Assembly (NCBI RefSeq): GCF_018613695.1
Contig: NZ_JAGGPR010000013.1
Location: forward strand, 62,001-126,000
DNA length: 64,000 nucleotides
Reading direction: 5' to 3'
Origin: Arthrobacter sp. ISL-95
GTDB taxonomy: Bacteria; Actinomycetota; Actinomycetes; Actinomycetales; Micrococcaceae
Part shown: positions 19,002 to 27,684 of the stretch, piece by piece
Layout of the letters: every line of letters begins with the position of its first letter
Position numbering within the stretch: the stretch's first letter is position 1
Translations under genes and position numbers: made by a program
Notes under the pieces: model-generated
Databases searched by the model: none
Told to the model about the DNA's origin: nothing
The model's input: the letters and a program-made list of their open reading frames with translations, nothing else

Positions 19002-19628
19002 ATGAGCGAAACCGGCGCCGCGCCGACCGCTGCCCGCACCGCGCGCATGGAGCGCACCACCAGCGAATCTTCGGTCCTGGTGGAGATTAACCTGGACGGT
19101 TCAGGTGTCTCGGACATCAGCACCTCGGTTCCGTTCTATGACCACATGCTGACGGCACTGTGCAAGCACTCCCTGATTGACATGACAGTCAAGGCCACTG
19201 GGGACACCCACATTGACGCGCACCACACTGTGGAAGACGTCGCCATCACCTTTGGCGAGGTCCTCCGCACGGCCCTGGGCAACAAGGCAGGCATTCGTCG
19301 GTTCGGTGAGGCCACGGTTCCTTTGGACGAAGCCTTGGCGCATGCTGTTGTAGATGTCTCCGGTCGTCCCTACCTTGTGCACGGTGGTGAGCCGGCCGGC
19401 CAGGAGTACCACCTGATCGGCGGACACTTCACGGGATCGTTGACACGCCACGTTTTTGAAGCCATCACGCTGCACGCCGGAATCTGCCTGCACATGAACG
19501 TCCTGGCCGGGCGCGACCCGCACCACATCGTTGAGGCACAGTTCAAGGCCTTTGCTCGCGCGCTGCGTGCAGCGGTTGAGTCCGATCCCCGTGTTGAGGG
19601 CATCCCATCTACCAAGGGCGCGCTATGA
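19002..19628 (+). CDS. hisB: Imidazoleglycerol-phosphate dehydratase
   Basis: A 208-residue monofunctional HisB that dehydrates imidazole glycerol phosphate. Both duplicated metal-binding motifs are visible, [10 protein letters not shown] and [11 protein letters not shown], which bind Mn2+. It lacks the N-terminal phosphatase domain of enterobacterial HisB. The start at 19002 has AAGGA about 8 bases upstream. It overlaps hisH by ATGA. Confidence 0.96.
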   Translation: MSETGAAPTAARTARMERTTSESSVLVEINLDGSGVSDISTSVPFYDHMLTALCKHSLIDMTVKATGDTHIDAHHTVEDVAITFGEVLRTALGNKAGIRRFGEATVPLDEALAHAVVDVSGRPYLVHGGEPAGQEYHLIGGHFTGSLTRHVFEAITLHAGICLHMNVLAGRDPHHIVEAQFKAFARALRAAVESDPRVEGIPSTKGAL

Positions 19629-20368
19629 GCGGCCAGTTTTTGAAGGATGGGGCAGTGGCTGACGCCATCGCATCCGTGAAGCCGGATTCGCCGGAGGGCA
19701 AGCCTACCGTTACCGTTCTGGATTATGGATCGGGCAATGTTCGGTCCGCTGTTCGCGCCCTCGAACGGGCGGGCGCCCACGTGGTGCTCAGCTCCAAGCC
19801 TGAGGACGTCCTCAATGCTGACGGTCTGGTGGTGCCCGGAGTTGGTGCTTACGAGACGGTCATGAAGGAGCTTAAGTCCGTTGATGCCATCCGCATGATC
19901 GGACGTCGGGTTGCCGGTGGGCGTCCGGTGCTGGCCATCTGTGTGGGTTTGCAGGTTCTCTTTGAAGCCGGCGTTGAGCACGGCACGGAATCCGAGGGTA
20001 TGGCCGAGTGGCCCGGCAAGGTTGAGTTCCTTCCCGCTCCGGTCGTGCCCCACATGGGTTGGAACACCGTGGATGTCCCGGAAGGCTCCAAGCTGTTCGC
20101 CGGTGTTGAGAAGGAACGGTTCTACTTTGTGCACTCTTATGGTGTCCAGGAGTGGAACTTCGAAGTCGTGCAGCCCCGGATGGCTCCTCCCATGGTCACT
20201 TGGTCCGAGCACGGTGCACGCTTCATTGCTGCGGTGGAGAACGGCCCGCTATGCGCTACTCAGTTCCACCCGGAGAAGTCAGGCGATGCCGGAGCCCGGC
20301 TCTTGCGAAACTGGGTGGATAGTCTCCGTAAGCCCGCTTCGGTAGCATCCGGAAGCGGGGCTGCCTAG
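19625..20368 (+). CDS. hisH: Imidazole glycerol phosphate synthase subunit HisH
   Basis: A 247-residue glutamine amidotransferase subunit feeding ammonia to HisF. The nucleophile is in [12 protein letters not shown] and the His-Glu pair in [10 protein letters not shown]. The usual HisH begins at [10 protein letters not shown]; here ~27 extra residues precede it, starting at the ATG coupled to hisB, so translation may alternatively begin further in. HisF itself is not in this window. Confidence 0.94.
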   Translation: MSGQFLKDGAVADAIASVKPDSPEGKPTVTVLDYGSGNVRSAVRALERAGAHVVLSSKPEDVLNADGLVVPGVGAYETVMKELKSVDAIRMIGRRVAGGRPVLAICVGLQVLFEAGVEHGTESEGMAEWPGKVEFLPAPVVPHMGWNTVDVPEGSKLFAGVEKERFYFVHSYGVQEWNFEVVQPRMAPPMVTWSEHGARFIAAVENGPLCATQFHPEKSGDAGARLLRNWVDSLRKPASVASGSGAA

Positions 20369-20527
20369 ATGTGGTGGTCGGTAATATTGATGGGCCTTGC
20401 CGGCCTGCTGGTGGGTGGGGGCATCTCCTTCCACCAGCAGAAAAAGCCGCGGTGGGTTTCCATATCTTTCTACGTGCTGGCCGGGATGTCCCTGCTGGCC
20501 GCCTATCTCCTGACGCTGGGGAACTGA
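20369..20527 (+). CDS. Small two-helix membrane protein between hisH and priA
   Basis: A 52-codon ORF begins with ATG immediately after the hisH stop and ends TGA at 20525-20527. The product (start [18 protein letters not shown]) has two hydrophobic helices, residues ~3-20 and ~30-50, separated by a short basic loop (HQQKKPR). It fills the whole gap between hisH and priA, is codon-biased like a real gene, and would be translated by coupling. No function is recognised. Confidence 0.65.
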   Translation: MWWSVILMGLAGLLVGGGISFHQQKKPRWVSISFYVLAGMSLLAAYLLTLGN

Positions 20528-20573
20528 ACCAGTCAACAAACCGCGTCTCCCTTTTCGACCTCCAAGGACACAC

Positions 20574-21317
20574 ATGACCTCCTCCGCCCAGTCCGTTCTG
20601 GAACTCCTGCCCGCCGTTGACATTGTTGACGGCCAAGCGGTTCGCCTCCTTCAAGGAGAAGCCGGCTCGGAGACCAGCTACGGGACACCGCTGGAAGCAG
20701 CCTTGAACTGGCAGAATGCCGGTGCCGAATGGGTCCATATGGTGGACCTCGACGCCGCTTTCGGCCGTGGGGACAACGCCTCGCTCATCAGTGAGGTTGT
20801 ATCGCAGCTCAACGTCAAAGTGGAGCTCTCGGGCGGGTTGCGGGATGACGAGTCCCTGGAACGTGCTCTGGAACTGGGTGTTGCGCGCGTGAACCTTGGA
20901 ACGGCAGCGTTGGAGAACCCTAAGTGGACCCGGCGTGCGATTGAGCGGTTCGGCGACAAGATCGCGGTCGGCCTTGATGTCCGCGGCACAACGCTGGCGG
21001 GACGCGGATGGACAAAAGAAGGCGGGGACCTTTGGGAGGTTCTGGCGCGCCTTGAGGATGCGGGTTGCGCCCGCTACGTTGTCACCGACGTCACCAAGGA
21101 CGGAACGCTTCAGGGCCCGAACGTGGAACTCCTCCGCCAGATGGTGGAGAAGACCGGCAAGCCTGTGGTCGCCTCCGGCGGTATCTCAAGCTTGGAAGAC
21201 CTCCGCGTTCTGCGTGAACTGGTACCGCTGGGTGTTGAAGGCGCGATCGTTGGCAAGGCCCTCTACGCCGGTGCCTTTACGCTGCCCGAAGCGCTGGACG
21301 TTGCCGGCCGCCGCTGA
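20574..21317 (+). CDS. priA: Phosphoribosyl isomerase A (bifunctional HisA/TrpF)
   Basis: A 247-residue (beta-alpha)8 barrel. [15 protein letters not shown] holds the first catalytic Asp, [15 protein letters not shown] and [14 protein letters not shown] the second. In actinobacteria lacking trpF the enzyme isomerises both ProFAR (histidine) and phosphoribosylanthranilate (tryptophan); bifunctionality here is inferred from lineage. AAGGA precedes the ATG. It overlaps the SseB-like gene by one base. Confidence 0.94.
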   Translation: MTSSAQSVLELLPAVDIVDGQAVRLLQGEAGSETSYGTPLEAALNWQNAGAEWVHMVDLDAAFGRGDNASLISEVVSQLNVKVELSGGLRDDESLERALELGVARVNLGTAALENPKWTRRAIERFGDKIAVGLDVRGTTLAGRGWTKEGGDLWEVLARLEDAGCARYVVTDVTKDGTLQGPNVELLRQMVEKTGKPVVASGGISSLEDLRVLRELVPLGVEGAIVGKALYAGAFTLPEALDVAGRR

Positions 21318-22228
21318 TGCCTCATAACGCAGGTCACCAGCACGACGATCAGGGTCACGCCAGGCGCGAGCTTCCCGGCCACATCGCGGCTGCATTGGCC
21401 GGCGCCGGGGGAGCCACTGACTCTGCGGGTCAGCCGTGGTCCGGTAGGAGCCTCAGCGGTGACGACGCCAAGATTCACAACTTTGAAGACGACGACGGCT
21501 CGGCGGATGCTGGCTATGTCGCCGCCATCGCGGCGCTGATCAATGGGACGGGCAGTGAGGCTGACGTTGTAGCTTCCTTGGCCACTGCACGGGTTTTCGT
21601 TCCCGTCGTTGCCCGGTTGGCGGAGGAAGCAGAGGGCGTCGATGGCCTGCACGCTGACAAGCAAGCCGATATGGCTTTGGTCACACTCAAGGCTCCCGAT
21701 GGTCGCACGGCCATGCCGGTCTTTACCTCCGCTGCTGCCCTTGAAGCATGGCATTCGGAGGCGCGCCCTGTAGCCGTTTACGCCGCCCGTGCAGCGCTTT
21801 CCGCGGTATCGGAGGGCGCGCAGCTGTTGGTCATTGACCCCGGTTCTGATTTTGCATTCGTTGTACGGCGCCCTGCTATGTGGGCTCTTGCCCAGCAGAA
21901 GAACTGGACGCCGTCATACCTTGATGATCAACTGGAGACAGCTCTCGCTTCAATGGTCTCGGCATTTCGGACGGTCCGTCGCCTTGAGACGCAGCCCGGT
22001 GGTGGTGTTGCGTCTCTGACGGCCGGTGGTCTCAAGGTATCCGGGGGCGGTGCAGGGCCGGAACTGCGTGTGGTGCTCTTCCTCGAAGATGGACTCGACG
22101 CCGTGGCTGTGCAGACCCTCGTTGCCCAACTGAATGATGCCTGGGCGCGGATGGATTCCTTTGCCGAGGGCGTTGATTCCATGGAAGTAAAACTGCAGCG
22201 CGCAGCACAGGAGCCCGCGCCGCATTAA
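21317..22228 (+). CDS. SseB-family protein
   Basis: A 303-residue protein with an SseB N-terminal-type domain over residues ~60-190 (ATARVFVPVVARL...MALVTLKAPDGRTAMPVFTSAAALEAW...LLVIDPGSDFAFVVRRPAMWALAQ). The first ~60 residues are polar and probably disordered. Homologues follow priA in many Micrococcaceae. Biochemical role unknown; no catalytic motif is evident. It starts on the last base of the priA stop. Confidence 0.85.
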   Translation: MPHNAGHQHDDQGHARRELPGHIAAALAGAGGATDSAGQPWSGRSLSGDDAKIHNFEDDDGSADAGYVAAIAALINGTGSEADVVASLATARVFVPVVARLAEEAEGVDGLHADKQADMALVTLKAPDGRTAMPVFTSAAALEAWHSEARPVAVYAARAALSAVSEGAQLLVIDPGSDFAFVVRRPAMWALAQQKNWTPSYLDDQLETALASMVSAFRTVRRLETQPGGGVASLTAGGLKVSGGGAGPELRVVLFLEDGLDAVAVQTLVAQLNDAWARMDSFAEGVDSMEVKLQRAAQEPAPH

Positions 22229-22279
22229 TGGCGGTTCCGGTTTTCCGGGCGCGCCCTGGGGAACAAGAGGAAATAGCCA

Positions 22280-23584
22280 GTGAACTTTGCTCTCTACAAA
22301 GAGATGCTGTCCATCCGCCCTGTCCGGCGTCTGCTGATAGTAGGCATGGTTGCCCGCATTCCGCATTCGGCAGCAGGCGTGCTCCTCACCCTGCACATTG
22401 TGCTGACCCTCGGCCAGGGTTATGCCGCCGCCGGTGCAGCAGCTGCCGTCATGACCATTGGCATTGCGCTGGGCGCCCCTTGGCGTGGCCGCCGGGTGGA
22501 CATGGTGGGCCTCAGAAAGGCGCTGATTCCCTCAGTTGTCTCGGAGACTGTTATCTGGACGATCGTCCCGCACGTTTCCTATGAGTGGCTGCTGCCATTG
22601 GTGTTCGTCGGGGGCCTTTTCACGCTGCCGATCTTCAGTGTTGTCCGCCAGTCACTTGGGGTCATGGTTGATGGAGAGCAGCGGCGTTCGGCGTTCGCCC
22701 TAGATTCCATCGCCACCGAGCTGGTCTTCATGATTGGGCCGGCTGTTGGCGCAATCGTCGCCACCAGCGGTTTCTCGGCAATTGGACTCACAGCCGTGGG
22801 TGCCTCCGTTTCCGTAGCCGGGTTGTTCCTTATGTGGTTCAATCCGCCCACCCGCAGCGAAGTGGTGTGTACCCCGCAGGAGTCCGCGGACCGGGCGGCA
22901 GCTGACCTTGCTGCTGCCGAGGCTGCCATGGTGGCGTCAGCACCTGCCCACGTCCAGGAAGCGGCGTCCGAAATGGCGTCGTCTACTTCCCGAACTGCAG
23001 CTTTGCGAAGTCGCGTTGCAAGGAATTTCACCTGGTTCACGGTCTCTGTTGCTGCACTTTTCGCGGTGGCCGCGGGCTCGGGCATGGTGCTGAGCGGTTC
23101 CGATGTCAGCATCGTGGGATTGTTGGAACGTGGCGGGCACGAAAATCAGATTGGCATCGTGTTCTTCTTCTGGTGCTCCGCGTCGGTGGTAGGTGGCCTC
23201 ATCTACGGGTCCATGAAGCGGTCCATTTCGCCCATGCTCCTGTTGCTGGGCATGGCCGCACTTACTATTCCGATGGGTTTCGCCCAGGACACGTGGACCC
23301 TGGCGTTCCTGTCTCTCCTGCCTGGCCTGTTGTGCGCCCCGGTCCTGTCCGCCTCTTCCGAGAAGGTGGCTGACCACGTTGAGGAAGAGCGTCGGGGTGA
23401 AGCCATGGGCTGGTACGGTTCCGCACTGACTGCAGGAGTCGCGCTGGGCGCACCTCTGGCCGGGGTCTTCATCGACACCGTTGGCCCGTCCGGCGGGTTC
23501 GCGGCGGTCGGAATCGCCGGCGTCGTGCTCTGCGCGGCGGGGCTCCTCCTGACGTCCATGCGCCGCCGGGCAGCGCGGGTCTGA
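22280..23584 (+). CDS. Major facilitator superfamily transporter
   Basis: A 434-residue protein with about 12 hydrophobic helices in two halves, joined by a polar Ala-rich loop at residues ~195-245 (ADLAAAEAAMVASAP...). RGRRVDMVGLRKALIP after the second helix is the MFS loop 2-3 motif. Substrate is not predictable. GTG at 22280 has GAGGAA upstream at suitable distance. It ends at a long hairpin terminator. Confidence 0.88.
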   Translation: MNFALYKEMLSIRPVRRLLIVGMVARIPHSAAGVLLTLHIVLTLGQGYAAAGAAAAVMTIGIALGAPWRGRRVDMVGLRKALIPSVVSETVIWTIVPHVSYEWLLPLVFVGGLFTLPIFSVVRQSLGVMVDGEQRRSAFALDSIATELVFMIGPAVGAIVATSGFSAIGLTAVGASVSVAGLFLMWFNPPTRSEVVCTPQESADRAAADLAAAEAAMVASAPAHVQEAASEMASSTSRTAALRSRVARNFTWFTVSVAALFAVAAGSGMVLSGSDVSIVGLLERGGHENQIGIVFFFWCSASVVGGLIYGSMKRSISPMLLLLGMAALTIPMGFAQDTWTLAFLSLLPGLLCAPVLSASSEKVADHVEEERRGEAMGWYGSALTAGVALGAPLAGVFIDTVGPSGGFAAVGIAGVVLCAAGLLLTSMRRRAARV

Positions 23585-23599
23585 AAAGCTCAATCGACG

Positions 23600-23638
23600 A
23601 CGACGGCGGGTCGACCTCTTGGGTCGACCCGCCGTCGT
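23600..23638. terminator. Hairpin terminator between the MFS and DUF1844 genes
   Basis: A 17-bp perfect stem (23600-23616 with 23622-23638) with a 5-base loop sits between two convergent genes. It has only short T stretches, on the right. Confidence 0.8.
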
Positions 23639-23659
23639 TGGTTCTTGCCGTAGTTGGGG

Positions 23660-24058
23660 CTAGTTCACCGGGCCCGTGAACTTCTCGCCCGGACCCTTGC
23701 CCGGCGCATCGGGAATGAGGGAAGCTTCGCGGAAGGCGAGCTGCAGGGAGCGCAGGCCGTCACGCAACGGGCCGGCGTGCTGTGAACCGATCTCCGGGGC
23801 GGCTGCGGACACCAGGCCGGCGAGTGCGGTGATCAGCTTGCGGGCCTCATCCAAGTCTTTAAGGTCCTCGGCGTTGGGGTCATCGGCCAAGCCGACCTTA
23901 ACGGCTGCCGCGCTCATGAGGTGGACGGCGCCGGTGGTGATGACTTCCACGGCCGGAACTTCGGCGATGTCACGGATCTGCTGGGAGACCCCGGATCCGG
24001 CGGCAGGAGCGGCGTCTTCGCTGTAGGAGTTGCGGGAATTGCTGTCTTCAGTGCTCAT
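23660..24058 (-). CDS. DUF1844 domain protein
   Basis: A 132-residue protein whose middle and C terminus (residues ~30-125: IAEVPAVEVITTGAVHLMSAAAVKVGL...LDEARKLITALAGLVSAAAPEI) match the DUF1844 family. The N-terminal 30 residues are polar. Homologues lie divergent from infC in many actinobacteria, as here. The ATG at 24058 is the natural start; a much longer antisense frame reaching into infC is a shadow. Function unknown. Confidence 0.88.
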   Translation of the reverse strand: MSTEDSNSRNSYSEDAAPAAGSGVSQQIRDIAEVPAVEVITTGAVHLMSAAAVKVGLADDPNAEDLKDLDEARKLITALAGLVSAAAPEIGSQHAGPLRDGLRSLQLAFREASLIPDAPGKGPGEKFTGPVN

Positions 24059-24160
24059 ACTGGTAAGCTTGTCACAGACCGACTGGAAGTCACTATTTAC
24101 GGTCACCATGTGCAGTTCATGCTCCCGCCTTCCGCAATGTGCGCTTGGTGGGATGTTTCT

Positions 24161-24409
24161 GTAGAATTGACTTTCAGTTTGCAAGCGGAGTTCTCTCCCA
24201 CCCGCGTCAGCCGTTCCCTTTGGGGACAGGATCCCTTTCGGGACAAGAGGTTGCCGGGTACCTGGTCGGACATTTTTGGAGGCATGGCCTCCGGAAGTGC
24301 GTGCTTCCTTGAAGGAAGTGCTACCGATCGTCGAGGCCTTCGATTGCACCAGCAATTGGGGGCCTTCTCTATTTGCCGGTGACATCACCACAACCACAGG
24401 AGCTTTAAC
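24161..24409 (+). promoter_or_regulatory. Promoter and long structured leader of infC-rpmI-rplT
   Basis: TAGAAT at 24161-24166 is a likely -10, giving a ~240-base leader with no ORF seen. The leader folds into several GC hairpins, including GGAGGC/GCCTCC around 24280-24294 and a GGAAG/CTTCC set just after it that can pair in two ways. A leader here is typical of L20- or IF3-controlled operons; specific control is inferred. Confidence 0.45.
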
Positions 24410-25537
24410 ATTAGCGAGCCAAGAATCAATGAGCGTATCCGCGTCCCCGAGGTGCGGTTGGTCGGTCCTGCCGGCGAACAGGTTGGAATTGTCCGCATCG
24501 AGGACGCCCTGCGTCTTGCTGCCGAGTCCGATCTCGATCTCGTTGAAGTTGCCCCGCAGGCCAAGCCTCCTGTTTGCAAGTTGATGGACTTCGGTAAGTA
24601 CAAGTACGAAGCAGCAGTGAAGGCCCGCGAGGCCCGTAAGAACCAGACCAACACGGTTCTGAAGGAAATCCGTTTCCGCCTGAAGATCGACAAGCACGAC
24701 TACGAAACCAAGCGCGGACACGCACTTCGGTTCCTGGGTGCCGGCGACAAAGTCAAGGCCATGATCCAGTTCCGCGGCCGTGAGCAACAGCGTCCCGAGA
24801 TGGGTATCCGCCTTCTGCAGCGCTTCGCTGAAGACGTTGCCGAGGTTGGCATCATCGAGTCCAGCCCGCGCATCGATGGCCGCAACATGGTCATGGTGAT
24901 CGGCCCGCTGAAGAACAAGGCTGAAGCCAAGGCTGAAGCCCGCCGCGCTACGCAGCGTGCCGAAGCCAAGGCGCAGAATGAGGCCAAGGCATCCGGGCAC
25001 GTTGACACCACGGGTGAGCAGGCTCCGTTGACTCAGAGCCTTGCTGACCTTCTGCCCGAGGGTTTCAAGGTCACCGAAGAGGAGACCACGCAGGAAACTG
25101 CTGAAGCACCCGAGGCTCAGGCATCGGTTGTTGAAGAAGCTCCCGTTGCTGAGGAAGCTGCGGTTGCGGAAGAGACTCCTGCTGCTGAAGTAGCTCCCGT
25201 TGCTGAAAAAGCTCCGGTGGTTGAAGAAGCCCCCGCTCCTGTTGTTGAAGAAGCACCCGTGGTCGAGGCTCCTGTAGCCAAGGCAGCGCCGGCGCCGGCT
25301 AAAGCAGCTCCCGCCAAGGCAGCACCGGCACCGGCTAAAGCAGCTCCCGCCAAGGCAGCACCCGCCGCCAAGGCTGCACCAGCAGTAGCTCCGAAGCCAG
25401 TTGTTCCGGCGGCCGCCCCGAAGCCTGCAGTTCCTTCGGCTCCGAAGCCCGTCGCTAAGCCGGCAGCTCCCAAGCCGGCAGCTCGGCCCGCAGCCCCCAA
25501 GGCCGCGCCCAAGCCAGCATCACGCAAGACCAACTAG
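24410..25537 (+). CDS. infC: Translation initiation factor IF-3 with ATT start and long C-terminal extension
   Basis: IF3 binds the 30S subunit, checks start codons and prevents premature 50S joining. Reading back from 24452, the family N terminus [15 protein letters not shown] begins at ATT (24410), with AGGAG at 24398-24402 and 7-base spacing. The AUU start is the classic device by which IF3 represses its own mRNA. The IF3-N and IF3-C domains fill residues 1-170. The remaining ~205 residues are an Ala/Pro/Glu/Lys/Val-rich tail with near-repeats of APAKAA, about doubling the usual 180-residue length. rpmI and rplT follow. Confidence 0.93.
   Translation: MSEPRINERIRVPEVRLVGPAGEQVGIVRIEDALRLAAESDLDLVEVAPQAKPPVCKLMDFGKYKYEAAVKAREARKNQTNTVLKEIRFRLKIDKHDYETKRGHALRFLGAGDKVKAMIQFRGREQQRPEMGIRLLQRFAEDVAEVGIIESSPRIDGRNMVMVIGPLKNKAEAKAEARRATQRAEAKAQNEAKASGHVDTTGEQAPLTQSLADLLPEGFKVTEEETTQETAEAPEAQASVVEEAPVAEEAAVAEETPAAEVAPVAEKAPVVEEAPAPVVEEAPVVEAPVAKAAPAPAKAAPAKAAPAPAKAAPAKAAPAAKAAPAVAPKPVVPAAAPKPAVPSAPKPVAKPAAPKPAARPAAPKAAPKPASRKTN
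25290..25370 (+). repeat. Tandem 36-base repeat in the infC tail
   Basis: Roughly two copies of a 36-base unit (GCTAAAGCAGCTCCCGCC...) encode alternating APAKAA-type residues in the disordered C-terminal tail of IF3. In-frame low-complexity coding repeat. Confidence 0.6.
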
Positions 25538-25654
25538 TTCAACGCCGTGGAGGCCCCGCCTCCATCGGCAAGCAACCAGCACGCCGGCCCTCGTAGGCCG
25601 GCTGCGCGAAAGAATCGCGGACTCGTCCGTGGATACGTAAGGAGATCGGTTCCC

Positions 25655-25849
25655 ATGCCGAAGATGAAGACCCACAGCGGTGCTAAGAAGCGCTTCAAGC
25701 TGACCGGTACCGGCAAGCTGAAGCGTCAGCAGGCCAACCGCCGTCACTACCTGGAGCACAAGTCCTCCAGGCTGACCCGCCGCCTCGCCGGCGACAAGCT
25801 CGTCTTCAAGGGCGATGCCAAGGTCATCAAGAAGATGCTCGGCGTCTAA
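25655..25849 (+). CDS. rpmI: 50S ribosomal protein L35
   Basis: A 64-residue basic protein of the large subunit. [21 protein letters not shown] is diagnostic, and the central [14 protein letters not shown] is typical. AAGGAG at 25639-25644 fixes the ATG at 25655; an in-frame upstream extension is not family-like. Middle gene of infC-rpmI-rplT. Confidence 0.97.
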   Translation: MPKMKTHSGAKKRFKLTGTGKLKRQQANRRHYLEHKSSRLTRRLAGDKLVFKGDAKVIKKMLGV

Positions 25850-25968
25850 GTTCCAAGTTCTTTGGTTACTGCCATCCGGCAGGGACCGACTACACCAAAA
25901 GCCTTCTCAGGCCGGCCGGGTTTCCGGCAGTAGCAGCTTGGGATAAAGATTTCTGAAGGAGTACGCAC

Positions 25969-26646
25969 GTGGCACGTGTGAAGCGGGCGGTAAACGCCCA
26001 CAAGAAGCGCCGGGTTGTCCTCGAACGCGCAAAGGGTTACCGCGGTCAGCGTTCGCGCCTGTACCGCAAGGCCAAAGAGCAGCTGCTGCACTCGTTTGTG
26101 TACAGCTACGGTGACCGCCGCAAGAAGAAGGGTGACTTCCGTCGCCTCTGGATTCAGCGCATCAACGCCGCATCCCGCGCCAACGGCCTCACCTACAACC
26201 GTCTGATCCAGGGCCTGAAGGCCGCTGAGGTTGAGGTTGACCGCCGTATGCTGGCCGAGCTGGCCGTCTCCGACGCCAACGCTTTCGCCGCTTTGGTGAA
26301 CATTGCCAAGGCTGCGCTTCCGGCTGACACGTCCGCTCCGGCTGCCGTTGCTGCTCCCAAGGCTGCCAAGGCTGCCAAGGTTGCTCCGGCTGCTGCCACC
26401 GCAACGGCTGTCAAGGCTGTCGTTTCCGAGAAGCCGGCAATCGACGGCGCAGTTGCTGCTGATGGCGACGAGGCTCCGGAAGGCTACGCCATCAAGGGCA
26501 ACGCCGAGTCCAAGAAGTACCATGTTCCGGGTTCCACCTGGTACAACACCACCGCGGCTGAATACTGGTTCTCCACGGTTGAGGCTGCAAAGGCTGCCGG
26601 CTTTGAGCCTGCAGGCGGCGAAGCCCGCCAGCAGATCAAGAACTAG
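25969..26646 (+). CDS. rplT: 50S ribosomal protein L20 fused to a C-terminal accessory domain
   Basis: Residues 1-118 are a complete L20 ([15 protein letters not shown]..., [15 protein letters not shown]), needed early in 50S assembly and a translational repressor of its own operon in other bacteria. Unusually, ~105 residues follow: an Ala/Lys/Val linker (~119-165), then a compact segment with [41 protein letters not shown] split across ~170-212. That pattern is found at the C termini of several micrococcal ribosomal proteins and secreted nucleases. The GTG start has GAAGGAG with 7-base spacing. Confidence 0.95.
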   Translation: MARVKRAVNAHKKRRVVLERAKGYRGQRSRLYRKAKEQLLHSFVYSYGDRRKKKGDFRRLWIQRINAASRANGLTYNRLIQGLKAAEVEVDRRMLAELAVSDANAFAALVNIAKAALPADTSAPAAVAAPKAAKAAKVAPAAATATAVKAVVSEKPAIDGAVAADGDEAPEGYAIKGNAESKKYHVPGSTWYNTTAAEYWFSTVEAAKAAGFEPAGGEARQQIKN

Positions 26647-26659
26647 TCGCAACTGCCAC

Positions 26660-26673
26660 TAAAGTTCTTTATA
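26660..26673 (+). promoter_or_regulatory. Leaderless promoter of the SpoU methyltransferase gene
   Basis: TAAAGT at 26660-26665, seven bases, then ATG at 26673. Confidence 0.5.
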
Positions 26674-27584
26674 TGAACGAAACCGGGCGCCCGCAAGACT
26701 TTCCGATGACCAACCCCCGAGCTGATCGGGTGAGGGACGTCGCCAAGCTTGCCGGGCGCCCGGCCCGTTTAAAGCGCGGACGCTTCCTTGCAGAGGGTCC
26801 GCAAGCGGTGCGCGAGGCATTGACGCTGCACCGTGAGCGCACAGCGGCCGGAGGTCCCGCCGTCGTGCATGAAGTTTTTGCCAGTCAAGCGTGCCTCGAG
26901 CGCCTTCCTGAGCTTGCCGACCTCGCGCAGGGGACCTTGTTCCGGCTTGCCAGTGACGAAGTCCTGGCTGCCATGGCCGACACTGTGAATCCGCAGGGGA
27001 TCGTGGCCGTGTGCAGCTTTGTGGACGTCAGCCTGGGTTCGGTGCTCGACGCCGGTCCCCGCCTGATTGCGGTCTTGTGCCAGGTGCGCGACCCCGGTAA
27101 CGCGGGTACGGTGCTTCGCGCGGCAGATGCGGCCGGTGCCGATGCCGTTGTGCTTACCGAATCCAGCGTGGACATTTACAACCCCAAAGCTGTCCGTTCC
27201 ACGGCCGGCTCCCTCTTCCACCTGCCGGTTGTGCTGGGTGCCGAGGTTGAGGAGCTGGTAGCGCAGTGCCGGGAGCGCGGTATAGGTGTCCTGGCTGCTG
27301 ACGGCTATGGAACTGTCAACCTGGACAAGCTGCAGGATGAGAACGCTGCGCGGAGGTTGGGGAATGAATCAGTGGCGTCGGTTTACGCCCTTGAGTCTTC
27401 TACGGCGTGGCTGTTCGGCAACGAGGCCCAGGGGCTGTCTGATGCTGAGCTTGCGCTGGCCGATCACCGGGTGGCGGTGCCGGTCTATGGGGCAGCTGAG
27501 AGCCTGAACTTGGGGACGGCGGCCACTGTTTGCCTTTATGCCAGTGCGCGTTCCCAACAGGGCGCCAGAGTGGGGAATGCGTAA
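26673..27584 (+). CDS. SpoU-family (TrmH-like) 2'-O-ribose RNA methyltransferase
   Basis: A 303-residue SPOUT methyltransferase. An N-terminal substrate-binding domain (RADRVRDVAKLAGRPARLKRGRFLAEG) precedes the knotted catalytic domain. Motif 1 is DPGNAGTVLRAADAAGA, motif 2 is WLFGNEAQGLSDAE and motif 3 is VPVYGAAESLNLGTAAT. The conserved NPKAVRSTAGSLFHLPV is also present. It methylates a ribose in rRNA or tRNA; the site is not predictable. The start at 26673 follows a leaderless promoter, with an in-frame ATG at 26706 as alternative. Confidence 0.92.
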   Translation: MNETGRPQDFPMTNPRADRVRDVAKLAGRPARLKRGRFLAEGPQAVREALTLHRERTAAGGPAVVHEVFASQACLERLPELADLAQGTLFRLASDEVLAAMADTVNPQGIVAVCSFVDVSLGSVLDAGPRLIAVLCQVRDPGNAGTVLRAADAAGADAVVLTESSVDIYNPKAVRSTAGSLFHLPVVLGAEVEELVAQCRERGIGVLAADGYGTVNLDKLQDENAARRLGNESVASVYALESSTAWLFGNEAQGLSDAELALADHRVAVPVYGAAESLNLGTAATVCLYASARSQQGARVGNA

Positions 27585-27684
27585 ACCGCACGTCCCCGGG
27601 TACGGTATTGCTTGCGAGATCAGACGATGATGACTCTTCTTCGCCTATTCCAGACTCTTACAAACCCGAAGAGGTGAAGCTTTC

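Noticed and set aside
24059-25000. N-terminal extension of the DUF1844 gene
   Set aside because: The extension is antisense to infC and its leader; the DUF1844 start at 24058 accounts for the conserved domain.
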